NCBI GenBank assembly: GCA_040235405.1
Contig: JBECKT010000159.1
Location: 1 to 34,232, forward strand
Length of the DNA: 34,232 nucleotides
Reading direction: 5' to 3'
Origin: PGZG01 sp040235405
Lineage (GTDB): Bacteria > Pseudomonadota > Gammaproteobacteria > Pseudomonadales > Alcanivoracaceae
The notes under the pieces were generated by a model. The model ran no database searches. It was not told where the DNA came from and worked only from the letters and a program-made list of their open reading frames with translations. Shown here piece after piece: positions 1 through 8,025 of this stretch. The stretch's first letter is position 1; each line of letters opens with the position of its first letter. Position numbers and translations under genes: made by a program.

Positions 1-491
1 CTGATGGTATCGGTGTATACGCCCGCATCAGCAAGATCCAGATCACCGGTAAGGGCTACGGAGACGCGACCCACACCGTCTACTGCCGGATCGCAAGCGC
101 CGAAGCCTGCGGCATTATCCCGGGCCAGAAGCGTTTGACTGGTGGCAGCATTTCCACCCCATGAAACCTCATAGGCAATCGTGTCGGATCCACTATCCAG
201 AACGAAGCCGTTAGTAGAGGTAATCTCAAGCGAGTAGGTCGGGGTGGAACTACGCACACAGGCATCAGTACTCAAAGTGGTGAGGAAGCCCGGATCTTCC
301 ACATAGACGCCGAAGTCCAGCAGGGTTTCCGGCAGCATAATCTGGATGCGGTCGGGAATTTCAACCTGCACACCGAGCGTTCCGACAGACTGCGCCGCTG
401 CGCCAACACCAACCAGACCATCGTCCGCACTTGCCAGACCCGCAAAGCCCATACCTGCCGCTACTGCCAAAGCCATCAGCTTCTTGTTCAT
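1..491 (-). CDS. secreted fimbrial/spore-coat-U-like protein (3' end off window)
   Basis: Partial gene; 163 codons are visible and the reading frame is open to the left edge. The ATG at 491 has a GGAGA ribosome site about 8 bases upstream. Residues 1-22 form a clear signal peptide (MNKK, hydrophobic stretch, cleavage after LASA), so the product is exported. The mature part is rich in Thr, Ser, Gly and beta-branched residues, has two cysteines (in TDACVRS and GACDP), and near the edge contains a segment ending in AGVYTDTI. A segment of this kind just before the last strand is common in secreted beta-sandwich pilins of the spore-coat-U/DUF4402 type. That family assignment is inference from texture only. 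No chaperone or usher gene is visible because the window ends here. It is divergent from the regulator-like gene at 765. Confidence 0.6.
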   Translation of the reverse strand, partial: MNKKLMALAVAAGMGFAGLASADDGLVGVGAAAQSVGTLGVQVEIPDRIQIMLPETLLDFGVYVEDPGFLTTLSTDACVRSSTPTYSLEITSTNGFVLDSGSDTIAYEVSWGGNAATSQTLLARDNAAGFGACDPAVDGVGRVSVALTGDLDLADAGVYTDTI

Positions 492-679
492 ATCCCGATC
501 TCCACATACTTTAGGTTATTTGGTTCCCGGGCAGGTCAACTCGACACAGCGGGATGTCGTAATGCTATTACCAAGACATCACACTGAGAACCCCCTCACA
601 CTTTTATCTTACATTGCACCGATAAGCGGTTGCTCATGCCGGCCAAGCGGTATAAAAATGTTAAATGAGTCACAAAAAA

Positions 680-693
680 TGTACTTTAGTACA
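680..693. promoter_or_regulatory. palindrome TGTACT-TT-AGTACA, possible operator
   Basis: Perfect 6-base inverted arms around a TT spacer lie in the 273-base gap between the divergent genes starting at 491 and 765. The same gap also has a direct repeat AAGCGGT near 626 and 645. No promoter could be fixed with confidence. A regulator-binding role is inference. Confidence 0.3.
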
Positions 694-764
694 AGTTCCA
701 GCAACCAATGATGCCATTTTGCAGCCGTCCTGCCACGTGGCTGTCCACCTCAGGGAGGGAGGAA

Positions 765-1883
765 ATGAATCATCAGAGCTCAATCAGTGTCGTTATCGCA
801 GACAGCTCCCGGCTTGGGTCCGTCATGCTCGAACGGCTACTCGCACCGCTACTGGACGTCTTTACCTGCACGGATAACGCCGGGCTGGATCTGGCGCTGA
901 GGCGGGAGCCGGCTCTGCTACTGATTGCCAATCAATGGCCGGGACTGGAAGCCTTGCTACCCGGCCTTTGCGATCGACTACCGCAACTCGGGATCGTGCT
1001 GATGGCCAGCCCGGATAGCGACGCCGCCCGAATCGCCTCACTGTCAGAGCGTTTTTCTACCGGGGTTATCTACCGTCCTTACGAGGCACGCCAGGTCATG
1101 CGGGAGATTTTCCGACTGATCTCCCGCCACACCGGGCCGGCTCGGGACGACGTACCGTTCATTACAGACAGCAGCCCGGACCCTCTCGATACACTACGAA
1201 GAGATCAGGCCTTCTGCCGCCGCCACCATCTACCGCACAGCCTGCTGGCAGTTCGAATCGATGAATACGCCTCGCTTGGAGAGCAGCTTGGCGAGACGGC
1301 ACTTACTGAAGCCGAACGCAGCCTTATGTCCATGGTAACGGGCAGCCTGAGGCGCGAGGACCACATCTGTGATCAACGGCCGGGATGTCTGGTCCTGAGC
1401 CTGCCCGGCACCCCTGCCCAGGGCGCACGCGTTCTGGCTCATCGTCTGTGCCAACAAGCAGGGGAAACCGATATCCATGCCGGCGATCTGACCACGCACC
1501 TTATGCTACTGGCAGGCATTCACATCGTTACCGGGTCGGACGTCGATGCGCTGGAGCACGACATTGCCGTTGCCGTCAGCACCAGCGATCTCGCCAACGG
1601 TGAGGCCAGTCTGCAGGTACTTCTCTCCGACGCAGCCTGCGACCAGCTCGGCAGCGCTGCGCCGCCGTTGTTGCAGGATGATGAGCCAGCGGCCGCATCA
1701 GCAAATAGCGCGGAGCATAACGAGGAGCCGTGGGAAAAGATTGCAACCATCCTTGGCAAGCAGGACCTGAGTGATGGCCAGGGTGCAATAAAGGCATTGT
1801 CCGTGGTGCTGCGCCAACTGGACGAAAACACCCGCATGACCCTGGTTGACGAGCTTCTGCTGGCATCGGCCATGCCGGAATAA
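765..1883 (+). CDS. degenerate receiver plus GGDEF-like regulatory protein
   Basis: 372 residues from the ATG at 765, chosen because a strong GGGAGGGAGG sequence sits just upstream. A further-upstream in-frame ATG would add 19 residues that look non-coding. Residues about 5-120 follow the pattern of a response-regulator receiver domain: SVVIADSS with one acidic residue, then alternating strands and helices. The phospho-acceptor position reads LLLIANQW (Asn56 instead of Asp), and the conserved Lys is Arg104 in YRPYE. Residues about 140-235 resemble a GGDEF fold (DPLDTLRRDQAF, then a LRREDHI...LVLSLPG segment), but the signature loop reads DQRPG. The C-terminal 110 residues are not recognised. 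I infer a protein that is neither phosphorylated nor a diguanylate cyclase and works by binding a partner. Confidence 0.65.
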   Translation: MNHQSSISVVIADSSRLGSVMLERLLAPLLDVFTCTDNAGLDLALRREPALLLIANQWPGLEALLPGLCDRLPQLGIVLMASPDSDAARIASLSERFSTGVIYRPYEARQVMREIFRLISRHTGPARDDVPFITDSSPDPLDTLRRDQAFCRRHHLPHSLLAVRIDEYASLGEQLGETALTEAERSLMSMVTGSLRREDHICDQRPGCLVLSLPGTPAQGARVLAHRLCQQAGETDIHAGDLTTHLMLLAGIHIVTGSDVDALEHDIAVAVSTSDLANGEASLQVLLSDAACDQLGSAAPPLLQDDEPAAASANSAEHNEEPWEKIATILGKQDLSDGQGAIKALSVVLRQLDENTRMTLVDELLLASAMPE

Positions 1884-1888
1884 TTTCT

Positions 1889-2860
1889 TCAGGGTCGGCG
1901 TGCGATTACAGTTGCCCTGCACGGTGCAGGATAACCTTCGATGGTACGGGAGGCGTCGCTTGAATCAAGAAAGTCAGGCAAGGAATTAAATGTCATCCAC
2001 TCCGTGCTGTGCTGCTCCGCCACATTTGTAATACAGACGTCCACCGTGCGCACATCGACAAAGCCACTGCGGCGCAACCAGAGTTCGAGCATATCCGTAG
2101 ACGGCAGAAAGAATACATTTCGCATCGACGCATAACGATCCGCAGGCATCAGCACGGTATTGATATCGCCTTCGACCACGAGGGTTTCCAATACCAACTC
2201 TCCCTCCGGCCGAAGCGCCGAGTATAACTCGGCAAGGTGGTCAAGCGGGGAACGACGATGGTAAAGCACTCCCATGGAAAACACCGTATCAAACGCCTGA
2301 CTATCGAGCGGCATCTCCTCCAGCCGTACCGGTGCATACCAGACTGGCGCTGACGGAACGTAGCGCTTCAGGGAAAGATACTGAAAAAAATACAGCAGTG
2401 TAGGGTCAATCCCGAGTACCGCGCGGGCTCCCTCAGCCCACATCCGCCAGCAGTGATAGCCTGAGCCGCAGCCGACATCCAGCACCGACCGGCCGGAAAG
2501 ACTACTGATATGAGAAGAGACACGCTGCCACTTCCAGTCAGATCGCCACTCTGTATCAATCCTGACACCAAAGAACTCAAACGGCCCCTTACGCCAGGGC
2601 ATCAGTTGACGCAGGTTGCTGCGCACAGCATCTGCGTTTGCCCCTTCTTCCGCCATTGCCGCAAGACAGATCCGGTCAGCCGTCGCATCCAGCTCTGCCG
2701 CGACATCAGGCAAACCGGACACCGCTTCAAGCCAGCGCGGCATATCACCGTGGGGCTGAAAAATCAGCCGGTCACGACTGAGCGCTTCCAGCGGTATCTG
2801 CCATGCAGGAGCCAGCTCCCGCATTACATCATGAAGCTGATCACAGTACTGCTCGATCAC
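1889..2860 (-). CDS. cmoB: tRNA U34 carboxymethyltransferase CmoB
   Basis: 323 residues, the usual family length. CmoB transfers the carboxymethyl group of carboxy-SAM to 5-hydroxyuridine at position 34 of tRNAs, giving uridine 5-oxyacetic acid, which widens wobble reading. The SAM-type loop VLDVGCGSG lies at about 126-134. Lys91 (in RKGPF), Tyr200 (in MGVLYH) and Arg315 (in PAPCR) fall at the same numbers as the carboxy-SAM-binding residues I recall for the E. coli enzyme. The start is GTG at 2860 and overlaps the cmoA stop by 4 bases (GTGA), so translation of the two is probably coupled. Nothing is missing or truncated. Confidence 0.97.
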   Translation of the reverse strand: MIEQYCDQLHDVMRELAPAWQIPLEALSRDRLIFQPHGDMPRWLEAVSGLPDVAAELDATADRICLAAMAEEGANADAVRSNLRQLMPWRKGPFEFFGVRIDTEWRSDWKWQRVSSHISSLSGRSVLDVGCGSGYHCWRMWAEGARAVLGIDPTLLYFFQYLSLKRYVPSAPVWYAPVRLEEMPLDSQAFDTVFSMGVLYHRRSPLDHLAELYSALRPEGELVLETLVVEGDINTVLMPADRYASMRNVFFLPSTDMLELWLRRSGFVDVRTVDVCITNVAEQHSTEWMTFNSLPDFLDSSDASRTIEGYPAPCRATVIARRP

Positions 2861-3588
2861 CGAATAGCTACCAGCGAGAGAAAGTTAAAACAACGGAACC
2901 ATACATGCACCTGACGAAAGCCGGCCCGCCGCAAGCGCTGTTCATGTTCAGCCAGCGTCTCCGGAATCAGGACGTTCTCCAGCGCAGTACGCTTCTGACT
3001 GATTTCGAGATCCGAATAGCCATTGTTACGCTTGAATGCGTGATGCAATGCTTGCTGAAGCTGATCTTCCGCAGCATCCTCATATCTGATCTTTTCGGAA
3101 AGGACGAGAATATCACCCACACCAAGAGCATCGGAAATTTGCCCTACCAGGGTATCCCGGTCCTGTAATGGCAGAAACTGAAGAGTAAAATTCAACACCG
3201 CAACAGAAGCGTTACTCAGTGAAACATTACGAATGTCTGCGTTCAGCAAGGTTACCGGAAGTGCCGGGGACGCCTCATCAATCAGTTGCCTTGCACGATT
3301 CAGCATCGCTTCAGAGTTGTCTATGGCAATAACTTGACAATCCCGATGCGGAACGAGTGCCGCCATGGCCAGAGTAGCCGCACCCAATGAACACCCCAGA
3401 TCATAGAGGTTGGTACCGGGCCTGGCGTAACGAGCCGTCAGAACACCGATCATTTCAATCATGGTCCCATAACCCGGCACCGAACGACTGATCATGTCCG
3501 GGAAAACGCTGACGACGCGCTCGTCAAACGAGAACCGCTCAATAATATCGCGTTGTTCGGCATAAATTCGATCGGTATCGGAGGTCAT
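2857..3588 (-). CDS. cmoA: carboxy-SAM synthase CmoA
   Basis: 243 residues, full length. CmoA makes carboxy-S-adenosylmethionine from SAM and prephenate, the donor used by CmoB encoded directly downstream. The Rossmann SAM site DLGCSLGAAT lies at about 63-72 and the adenosine-binding acidic motif IDNS at about 89-92. The KRNNGYS...SQKR segment at about 186-200 contains the Arg that in the E. coli enzyme contacts prephenate (Arg199 there, Arg200 here). The ATG has GGGGAAGAG upstream. Only about 38 bases separate the start from the tRNA-Pro terminator, so cmoAB either has a very compact promoter or depends on read-through. Confidence 0.97.
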   Translation of the reverse strand: MTSDTDRIYAEQRDIIERFSFDERVVSVFPDMISRSVPGYGTMIEMIGVLTARYARPGTNLYDLGCSLGAATLAMAALVPHRDCQVIAIDNSEAMLNRARQLIDEASPALPVTLLNADIRNVSLSNASVAVLNFTLQFLPLQDRDTLVGQISDALGVGDILVLSEKIRYEDAAEDQLQQALHHAFKRNNGYSDLEISQKRTALENVLIPETLAEHEQRLRRAGFRQVHVWFRCFNFLSLVAIR

Positions 3589-3626
3589 ACTCTTCCCCGG
3601 CAGAAGCGCCGCGCCGGCGCAACCAT

Positions 3627-3654
3627 AAAAAAGGCCGCTAGTGCGGCCCCTTTT
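3627..3654 (-). terminator. Rho-independent terminator after tRNA-Pro
   Basis: Stem GGCCGC/GCGGCC with loop TAGT (loop bases as on the + strand). Read leftward, the stem is followed by six T residues. It lies between the tRNA-Pro gene and cmoA. A shorter T run on the other side could make it act weakly in the opposite direction. Confidence 0.85.
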
Positions 3655-3699
3655 ATTTACTACTGCTTTTGTTTACTACTGATAGTTCATGCTCAAATT

Positions 3700-3776
3700 T
3701 GGTCGGGACGGCAGGATTTGAACCTGCGACCCCTTGCCCCCCAGGCAAGTGCGCTACCAGACTGCGCTACGCCCCG
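3700..3776 (-). tRNA. tRNA-Pro (anticodon GGG)
   Basis: 77 bases including encoded CCA. The acceptor stem CGGGGCG pairs with CGTCCCG with one G-U pair. The anticodon stem is CTTGC/GCAAG with loop CTGGGGG, so the anticodon is GGG. The T-arm contains GGTTCAAATCC. C1-G72 is typical of bacterial tRNA-Pro. The position next to ihfA and the MerR-type gene is the same as in Pseudomonas. Confidence 0.97.
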
Positions 3777-3813
3777 ACAGATGCGGCCCTTGGCTCGGCC
3801 GCGAAGCGGGGCA

Positions 3814-3842
3814 ATCATAACGGATGCGCCCGGGGGAAGAAA
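3814..3842 (-). promoter_or_regulatory. probable tRNA-Pro promoter
   Basis: Read leftward there is a TATGAT -10 at 3819-3814 and TTTCTT/TTCTTC 16-17 bases upstream as a weak -35. A GC-rich discriminator (TGCCCCGC) follows. A GC-rich stretch after the -10 is typical of stringently controlled stable-RNA promoters. The -35 overlaps the last codons of the MerR-type gene. Confidence 0.45.
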
Positions 3843-3844
3843 CC

Positions 3845-4201
3845 TCAGGTACGCAGTACCAGTAATACTTCTTCCAGCTCGACAATCATCTGCCGAATCA
3901 GCTGATGGTAGTGGCTCGACTGCTCGGCACTCGGGGCGCCTGTCAGCTGCTGTCTGGCCCCACCGATGGTAAAGCCTTGATCGTAAAGCAAACTGCGAAT
4001 CTGACGGATCATCAGCACATCCTGACGCTGATAGTAACGACGGTTGCCGCGCCGTTTGACCGGCTTCAACTGGGGAAATTCCTGCTCCCAGTAACGCAGC
4101 ACGTGCGGCTTCACATCACACAGCTCACTGACTTCACCGATAGTAAAGTAGCGTTTCCCCGGGATAACCGGTAACTGGTCGTTATTCCCTGGTTCCAGCA
4201 T
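3845..4201 (-). CDS. MerR-family transcriptional regulator
   Basis: 118 residues from the ATG at 4201 (MLEPGNN), which matches the start I recall for the Pseudomonas homologue. A TTG at 4210 would add three residues. A MerR-type winged helix-turn-helix begins at YFTIGEVSELC (about 17-27) and continues through VLRYWEQEFP, the wing KRRGNRRYY and QDVLMIRQIR. The usual coiled coil is short and there is no cysteine-rich or large effector domain, so the ligand is unknown. It is the last protein gene of the pheST-ihfA block and overlaps the ihfA 3' end by 20 bases. Its conserved place beside ihfA is well known, but its target is not. Confidence 0.93.
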   Translation of the reverse strand: MLEPGNNDQLPVIPGKRYFTIGEVSELCDVKPHVLRYWEQEFPQLKPVKRRGNRRYYQRQDVLMIRQIRSLLYDQGFTIGGARQQLTGAPSAEQSSHYHQLIRQMIVELEEVLLVLRT

Positions 4202-4484
4202 ATGCCTCAACCCGCTGCTTCAGTTTTTGCCCGGGGCGGAAAGTTACCACCCGGCGCGCTGTTATAGGAATCTCTTCGCCGGTCTTGGGATTGCGGCCGG
4301 GACGCTGGCTTTTGTCACGCAGATCAAAGTTACCAAAACCGGACAATTTGACCGGGACGTTGCCTTCCAGGGACCGGCGGATTTCCTCGAAAAACATCTC
4401 CACCATTTCCTTGGCTTCCCGCTTGTTGAGGCCTAGCTCCTCGAACAGACGTTCAGCCAGATCGGCCTTGGTCAGCGCAGTCAT
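4182..4484 (-). CDS. ihfA: integration host factor subunit alpha
   Basis: 100 residues from the second ATG (4484), preferred over the ATG at 4490 because GAGGA then sits 6 bases upstream and the protein begins MTALTK as in the family. IHF-alpha pairs with IHF-beta and bends DNA sharply at specific sites. The HU/IHF fold is complete: helical N-terminus, KLSGFGNFDLR, the DNA-inserting arm GRNPKTGEEIPI with its intercalating Pro, and the end RPGQKLKQRVEAY. The gene starts 14 bases after the pheT stop, as in E. coli and Pseudomonas. Confidence 0.98.
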   Translation of the reverse strand: MTALTKADLAERLFEELGLNKREAKEMVEMFFEEIRRSLEGNVPVKLSGFGNFDLRDKSQRPGRNPKTGEEIPITARRVVTFRPGQKLKQRVEAYAGTRE

Positions 4485-4498
4485 CAGCATTCCTCGAA

Positions 4499-6874
4499 TC
4501 AGTCGCGCAAGTGGGCGTTAAATTCTTGTTTTAGCAAGGATACTACAGCTTCTGTCAGGCTGCTAATGTCGGTTTCACCAAGGGTGCGTGAACGGTTCTG
4601 GAAGGTCAAGCCCAGCGCCAGACTGACATTGCCCTCGCCCACGTTCTGGCCCCGATAGACGTCAAAAAGGCGTAGATCACGCAGGGTTTCGCCGCAAACC
4701 TCGCGCACAGCCGCCATCACCCGGCCGGCGGGGACGGCAGCCGGAAGGACAAAGGCCAGATCGCGGCGAACCGCGGGAAACTCGGAGATTTCGGCGAATT
4801 TCGGCAAAGAAGCCGGCATAATCTGCGCAAGTTCCAGCTCGAACAGGTAGATGTCCTGACTCAGATCAAGCTCCGCCGCCAGGGCCGGATGGATCTTGCC
4901 GAGCCACCCGGCGGTTGCTCCGGCACGGCACAGACGTGCGCACTGCCCCGGGTGCAGGCCATCGTGCTCGCCCACTTCGAAGCTCCAGCCGGCATCGCCG
5001 GTTAGCGCCAACAAGGCCTCAACATCCCCCTTCAGGTCGAAAAAATCGACCTTGCGGGGCTTGCCATCCCAGTGCTGCGGCAATGCCGGACCGTAGAGCA
5101 GGCCCGCCAGCATTGGCTCCTGAAGCAGACCATCGGCTGACGGCACAAAGCGCAAACCACTCTCAAACAAGCGCAGACGCTCGGCCTGCCGGTTCAGGTT
5201 ATAGCGGGCGGTGGTCAGCAGACCGGCCCAGAGGCTGCTGCGCATCACCGACAGCTCGCTGGAGATCGGATTCGCCAACGCCAGCGGCTGCACACCCGGC
5301 GACACCGCCTGCTGGGTTTGCAGGTCGACAAAGCTATAGCTGATCACTTCCTGATAGCCACGATCCTGTAGTGCGTCCACCAAACGGCGCAGAGACAGCT
5401 GCCCCTCACTGACTTTCGGCTCGGCTGTCACGCTGGGCAGGCGACTGGGTAACTGGCTGTAGCCATAAACACGCGCCAGCTCCTCGATCAGATCCTCCTC
5501 ACGCTCGATATCGAAGCGCCAGCTCGGCACCAGCGCGGTCCAGCGCTTGCCGGAGACGTCACCGGACACCTCCATGCCAAGCCGGGCAAGAATCTCTTCG
5601 ATACGCTCGCCAGGCAAACTCAGACCGAGCAGGCGCTGCAGCTTTTCTGCTCGCAGCGTCACTTCATTCTGCAGCGGAATGTGCGCCTCACTTTCAAGGC
5701 AAACGACCGCGCCAGCCTTGCCGCCAGCGATTTCGATAATCAGTTGACTGGCGCGCTCGATCGCCTGCTCTTGCAGACGCGGATCCACGCCACGCTCGAA
5801 GCGATGCGACGAATCAGTATGCAAGCCATGCGCACGGGCACGACCCGCCAGAACCAGCGGTGCAAAGAACGCACACTCAAGGAAGATATCTTTTGTTTCT
5901 GCGCTGACAGCACTGGCCTCGCCACCCATGACTCCGGCCAGTGCCAGCGGTCCGTTGTCGTCAGCAATCAATATATCGCCTTCTTTGAGCTTGAGGTTCT
6001 GACCGTCCAGCAGCACTAGCGATTCAGCGGCGCCGGCACGACGCACATCAATAGCGCCGCCGAGCTTGCCCAGATCAAAGGCATGCAACGGCTGGCCAAG
6101 TTCCAGCAGGACATAGTTGGTGACATCCACCAGCGCATCAATGGAACGCAGGCCGGCACGACGCAGCTTCTCGCGCAACCACAGCGGAGAAACTGCTTTG
6201 GCATTTACTCCCTCAATCACCCTCCCCAGATAACGCGGGCAGGCAGATGGATCAGACACCTTAACCGGGAAAGTTTTCTGCGATGATACCGGGACCGGCA
6301 CGATCTCGGGTGCACAGAACGGCGCTCCGGTCAGGACGGCAACCTCCCGGGCTACACCGCGCAGGCTCAGGCAATCAGCACGGTTAGGGGTGACGCCCAA
6401 TTCGAACACGCTGTCGTCAAGCTGCAGCCAGCGACGAAAGTCTTCTCCAACCGGAGCGTCTGCAGGCAACTCCAGCAGGCCGTCAACGATATCCTCAAGC
6501 CCCAGCTCGGAGGCACCGCAAAGCATGCCCTGTGATTCTTCACCACGCAGCTTGGCCTTCTTGATTTTCAGATCGCCCGGCAACTCGGCGCCGATCTTTG
6601 CAAACGGCACACGCAGACCGGCGCGCACGTTCGCCGCACCACAAACCACCGGGTAAACACCATCGCCGGCGTTCACTTCGCACAAGGTCAGCTTGTCGGC
6701 CTGAGGATGCGGCCGAGTTGCCATGACCTCGGCTATTACGACACCGGAAAAAGCCACCGCCGCAGGTTCCACCGCATCCACTTCCAGGCCCGCCATGGTC
6801 AGCTGATGTGACAGCTGATCAGTGGTGATATCCGGGTTAACCCACTCTCTCAACCAGGCTTCATTGAAACGCAT
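4499..6874 (-). CDS. pheT: phenylalanyl-tRNA synthetase beta subunit
   Basis: 791 residues, the normal bacterial length. It forms the alpha2-beta2 synthetase with PheS and carries the tRNA-binding and editing functions. Domains in order: EMAP/OB-like tRNA-binding domain at about 39-148 (HPQADKLTLCEV), B3/B4 editing region at about 210-385 (VDVTNYVLLELGQPLHAFD), B5 domain at about 400-475, catalytic-like core (LIEELARVYGY, NPISSELSVMR), and C-terminal FDX-ACB anticodon-binding domain at about 697-790 (FPAVRRDLAFVLP). AGGAGA precedes the ATG. It starts 27 bases after pheS. No frameshift or missing segment was seen. Confidence 0.98.
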   Translation of the reverse strand: MRFNEAWLREWVNPDITTDQLSHQLTMAGLEVDAVEPAAVAFSGVVIAEVMATRPHPQADKLTLCEVNAGDGVYPVVCGAANVRAGLRVPFAKIGAELPGDLKIKKAKLRGEESQGMLCGASELGLEDIVDGLLELPADAPVGEDFRRWLQLDDSVFELGVTPNRADCLSLRGVAREVAVLTGAPFCAPEIVPVPVSSQKTFPVKVSDPSACPRYLGRVIEGVNAKAVSPLWLREKLRRAGLRSIDALVDVTNYVLLELGQPLHAFDLGKLGGAIDVRRAGAAESLVLLDGQNLKLKEGDILIADDNGPLALAGVMGGEASAVSAETKDIFLECAFFAPLVLAGRARAHGLHTDSSHRFERGVDPRLQEQAIERASQLIIEIAGGKAGAVVCLESEAHIPLQNEVTLRAEKLQRLLGLSLPGERIEEILARLGMEVSGDVSGKRWTALVPSWRFDIEREEDLIEELARVYGYSQLPSRLPSVTAEPKVSEGQLSLRRLVDALQDRGYQEVISYSFVDLQTQQAVSPGVQPLALANPISSELSVMRSSLWAGLLTTARYNLNRQAERLRLFESGLRFVPSADGLLQEPMLAGLLYGPALPQHWDGKPRKVDFFDLKGDVEALLALTGDAGWSFEVGEHDGLHPGQCARLCRAGATAGWLGKIHPALAAELDLSQDIYLFELELAQIMPASLPKFAEISEFPAVRRDLAFVLPAAVPAGRVMAAVREVCGETLRDLRLFDVYRGQNVGEGNVSLALGLTFQNRSRTLGETDISSLTEAVVSLLKQEFNAHLRD

Positions 6875-6901
6875 TATCTTCTCCTGAATACCAGCAGTGG
6901 A

Positions 6902-7921
6902 TTAACGGAATTGCTTCAGGAAACGCACATCGTTCTCGAAGAACTTGCGCAGATCATTGACGCCGTAACGCAGCATGGTCAGACGCTCCACTCCCATGCC
7001 AAAGGCGAAACCGGAATACTTTTCCGGATCAACACCGCCATGCTCCAACACCTTCGGGTGGACCATGCCGCAGCCCATGACTTCCAGCCAGCCGGTTTGC
7101 TTGCAGACGCGGCAGCCCTTGCCGGCGCAGAGCACACAGCCGATATCCACCTCTGCCGAAGGCTCCGTGAACGGAAAATAGGAGGGACGGAATCGCACCG
7201 CCAGATCATCCACTTCAAAAAACGCCCGCAGAAAAGCCGCAACCGTGCCGCGCAGGTCGGCAAAGCTGACATGCTCATCCACCAGCAACCCCTCCACCTG
7301 ATGGAACATCGGCGTATGGGTCAGATCGGAATCGCAACGATAGACCCGGCCCGGAGCAATAATCCGGAACGGCGGCTTGCCCTGCTCCATCACCCGGATC
7401 TGTACCGGCGATGTATGGGTACGCAGCAGACGGCCATCGCCAAAATAAAAGGTATCGTGCATGGCGCGAGCCGGGTGATGTCCGGGAATGTTCAACGCCT
7501 CGAAGTTATGAAAGTCATCTTCCACTTCCGGGCCTTCGGAAATTTCATAACCCAGCTGGACAAAAAAATCCTCGATACGACGACGGGTGCGGGTAACCGG
7601 ATGCAGGCCACCGGACTGCTCGCCACGACCGGGCAACGTCACATCAACCCGCTCGCCAGCGAGCTGGGCCGCCAGCCGTGCCGACTCCAGCTGGTCACGT
7701 CTGGCAGCAAGCGCTGACTCAACCTGATCGCGCGCTTCGTTGACGCGGGCGCCGAACACCGGACGCTGCTCCGCTGACATCTGGCCAAGGCCTTTCAGCA
7801 GCTGACTGATCTCACCTTTTTTGCCCAGATACTGCACGCGCACGTCATCCAGTGCGCGCAAGTCACCGGCATTTTCCACGGCAGCAAGCGCCGCCCGGGT
7901 CAGTGATTCAAGGTTGTCCAT
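6902..7921 (-). CDS. pheS: phenylalanyl-tRNA synthetase alpha subunit
   Basis: 339 residues from the ATG at 7921, with GGAG 6 bases upstream. A TTG two codons earlier is less likely. PheS is the catalytic subunit that charges tRNA-Phe. The N-terminal coiled coil is followed by class II motifs: motif 2 around FRIIAPGRVYRCDSD and FHQVEGL, and motif 3 at GFAFGMGVERLTML near the C-terminus. The insert with CVLCAGKGCRVC is found in many bacterial PheS proteins. The gene lies about 100 bases downstream of rplT, behind a strong hairpin, so its expression is probably partly uncoupled from the ribosomal protein genes. Confidence 0.98.
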   Translation of the reverse strand: MDNLESLTRAALAAVENAGDLRALDDVRVQYLGKKGEISQLLKGLGQMSAEQRPVFGARVNEARDQVESALAARRDQLESARLAAQLAGERVDVTLPGRGEQSGGLHPVTRTRRRIEDFFVQLGYEISEGPEVEDDFHNFEALNIPGHHPARAMHDTFYFGDGRLLRTHTSPVQIRVMEQGKPPFRIIAPGRVYRCDSDLTHTPMFHQVEGLLVDEHVSFADLRGTVAAFLRAFFEVDDLAVRFRPSYFPFTEPSAEVDIGCVLCAGKGCRVCKQTGWLEVMGCGMVHPKVLEHGGVDPEKYSGFAFGMGVERLTMLRYGVNDLRKFFENDVRFLKQFR

Positions 7922-7955
7922 CTGCAACTCCGGCTCCGTTCAGGGGGTGCCAAAC

Positions 7956-7989
7956 AAAAACGGGGGAAGAGCGCGAGCTCTTCCCCCGT
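7956..7989 (-). terminator. strong hairpin terminator between rplT and pheS
   Basis: A perfect 13-base-pair stem (ACGGGGGAAGAGC on the + strand and its complement) closes a 4-base loop at 7973-7976. Read leftward it is followed by TTTTTG. It lies 39-68 bases upstream of the pheS ATG. E. coli has the pheM attenuator at this place, but no phenylalanine-rich leader ORF can be read between the rplT stop and this hairpin. It therefore looks like a plain or partial terminator. Confidence 0.88.
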
Positions 7990-8025
7990 AGACTGCTGTC
8001 TGCTGTGTGACGCGTCAGCGACAGA

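Noticed and set aside
7990..8025. pheM-type leader peptide before pheS
   Set aside because: No start codon with a Phe-rich short frame exists between the rplT stop and the hairpin.
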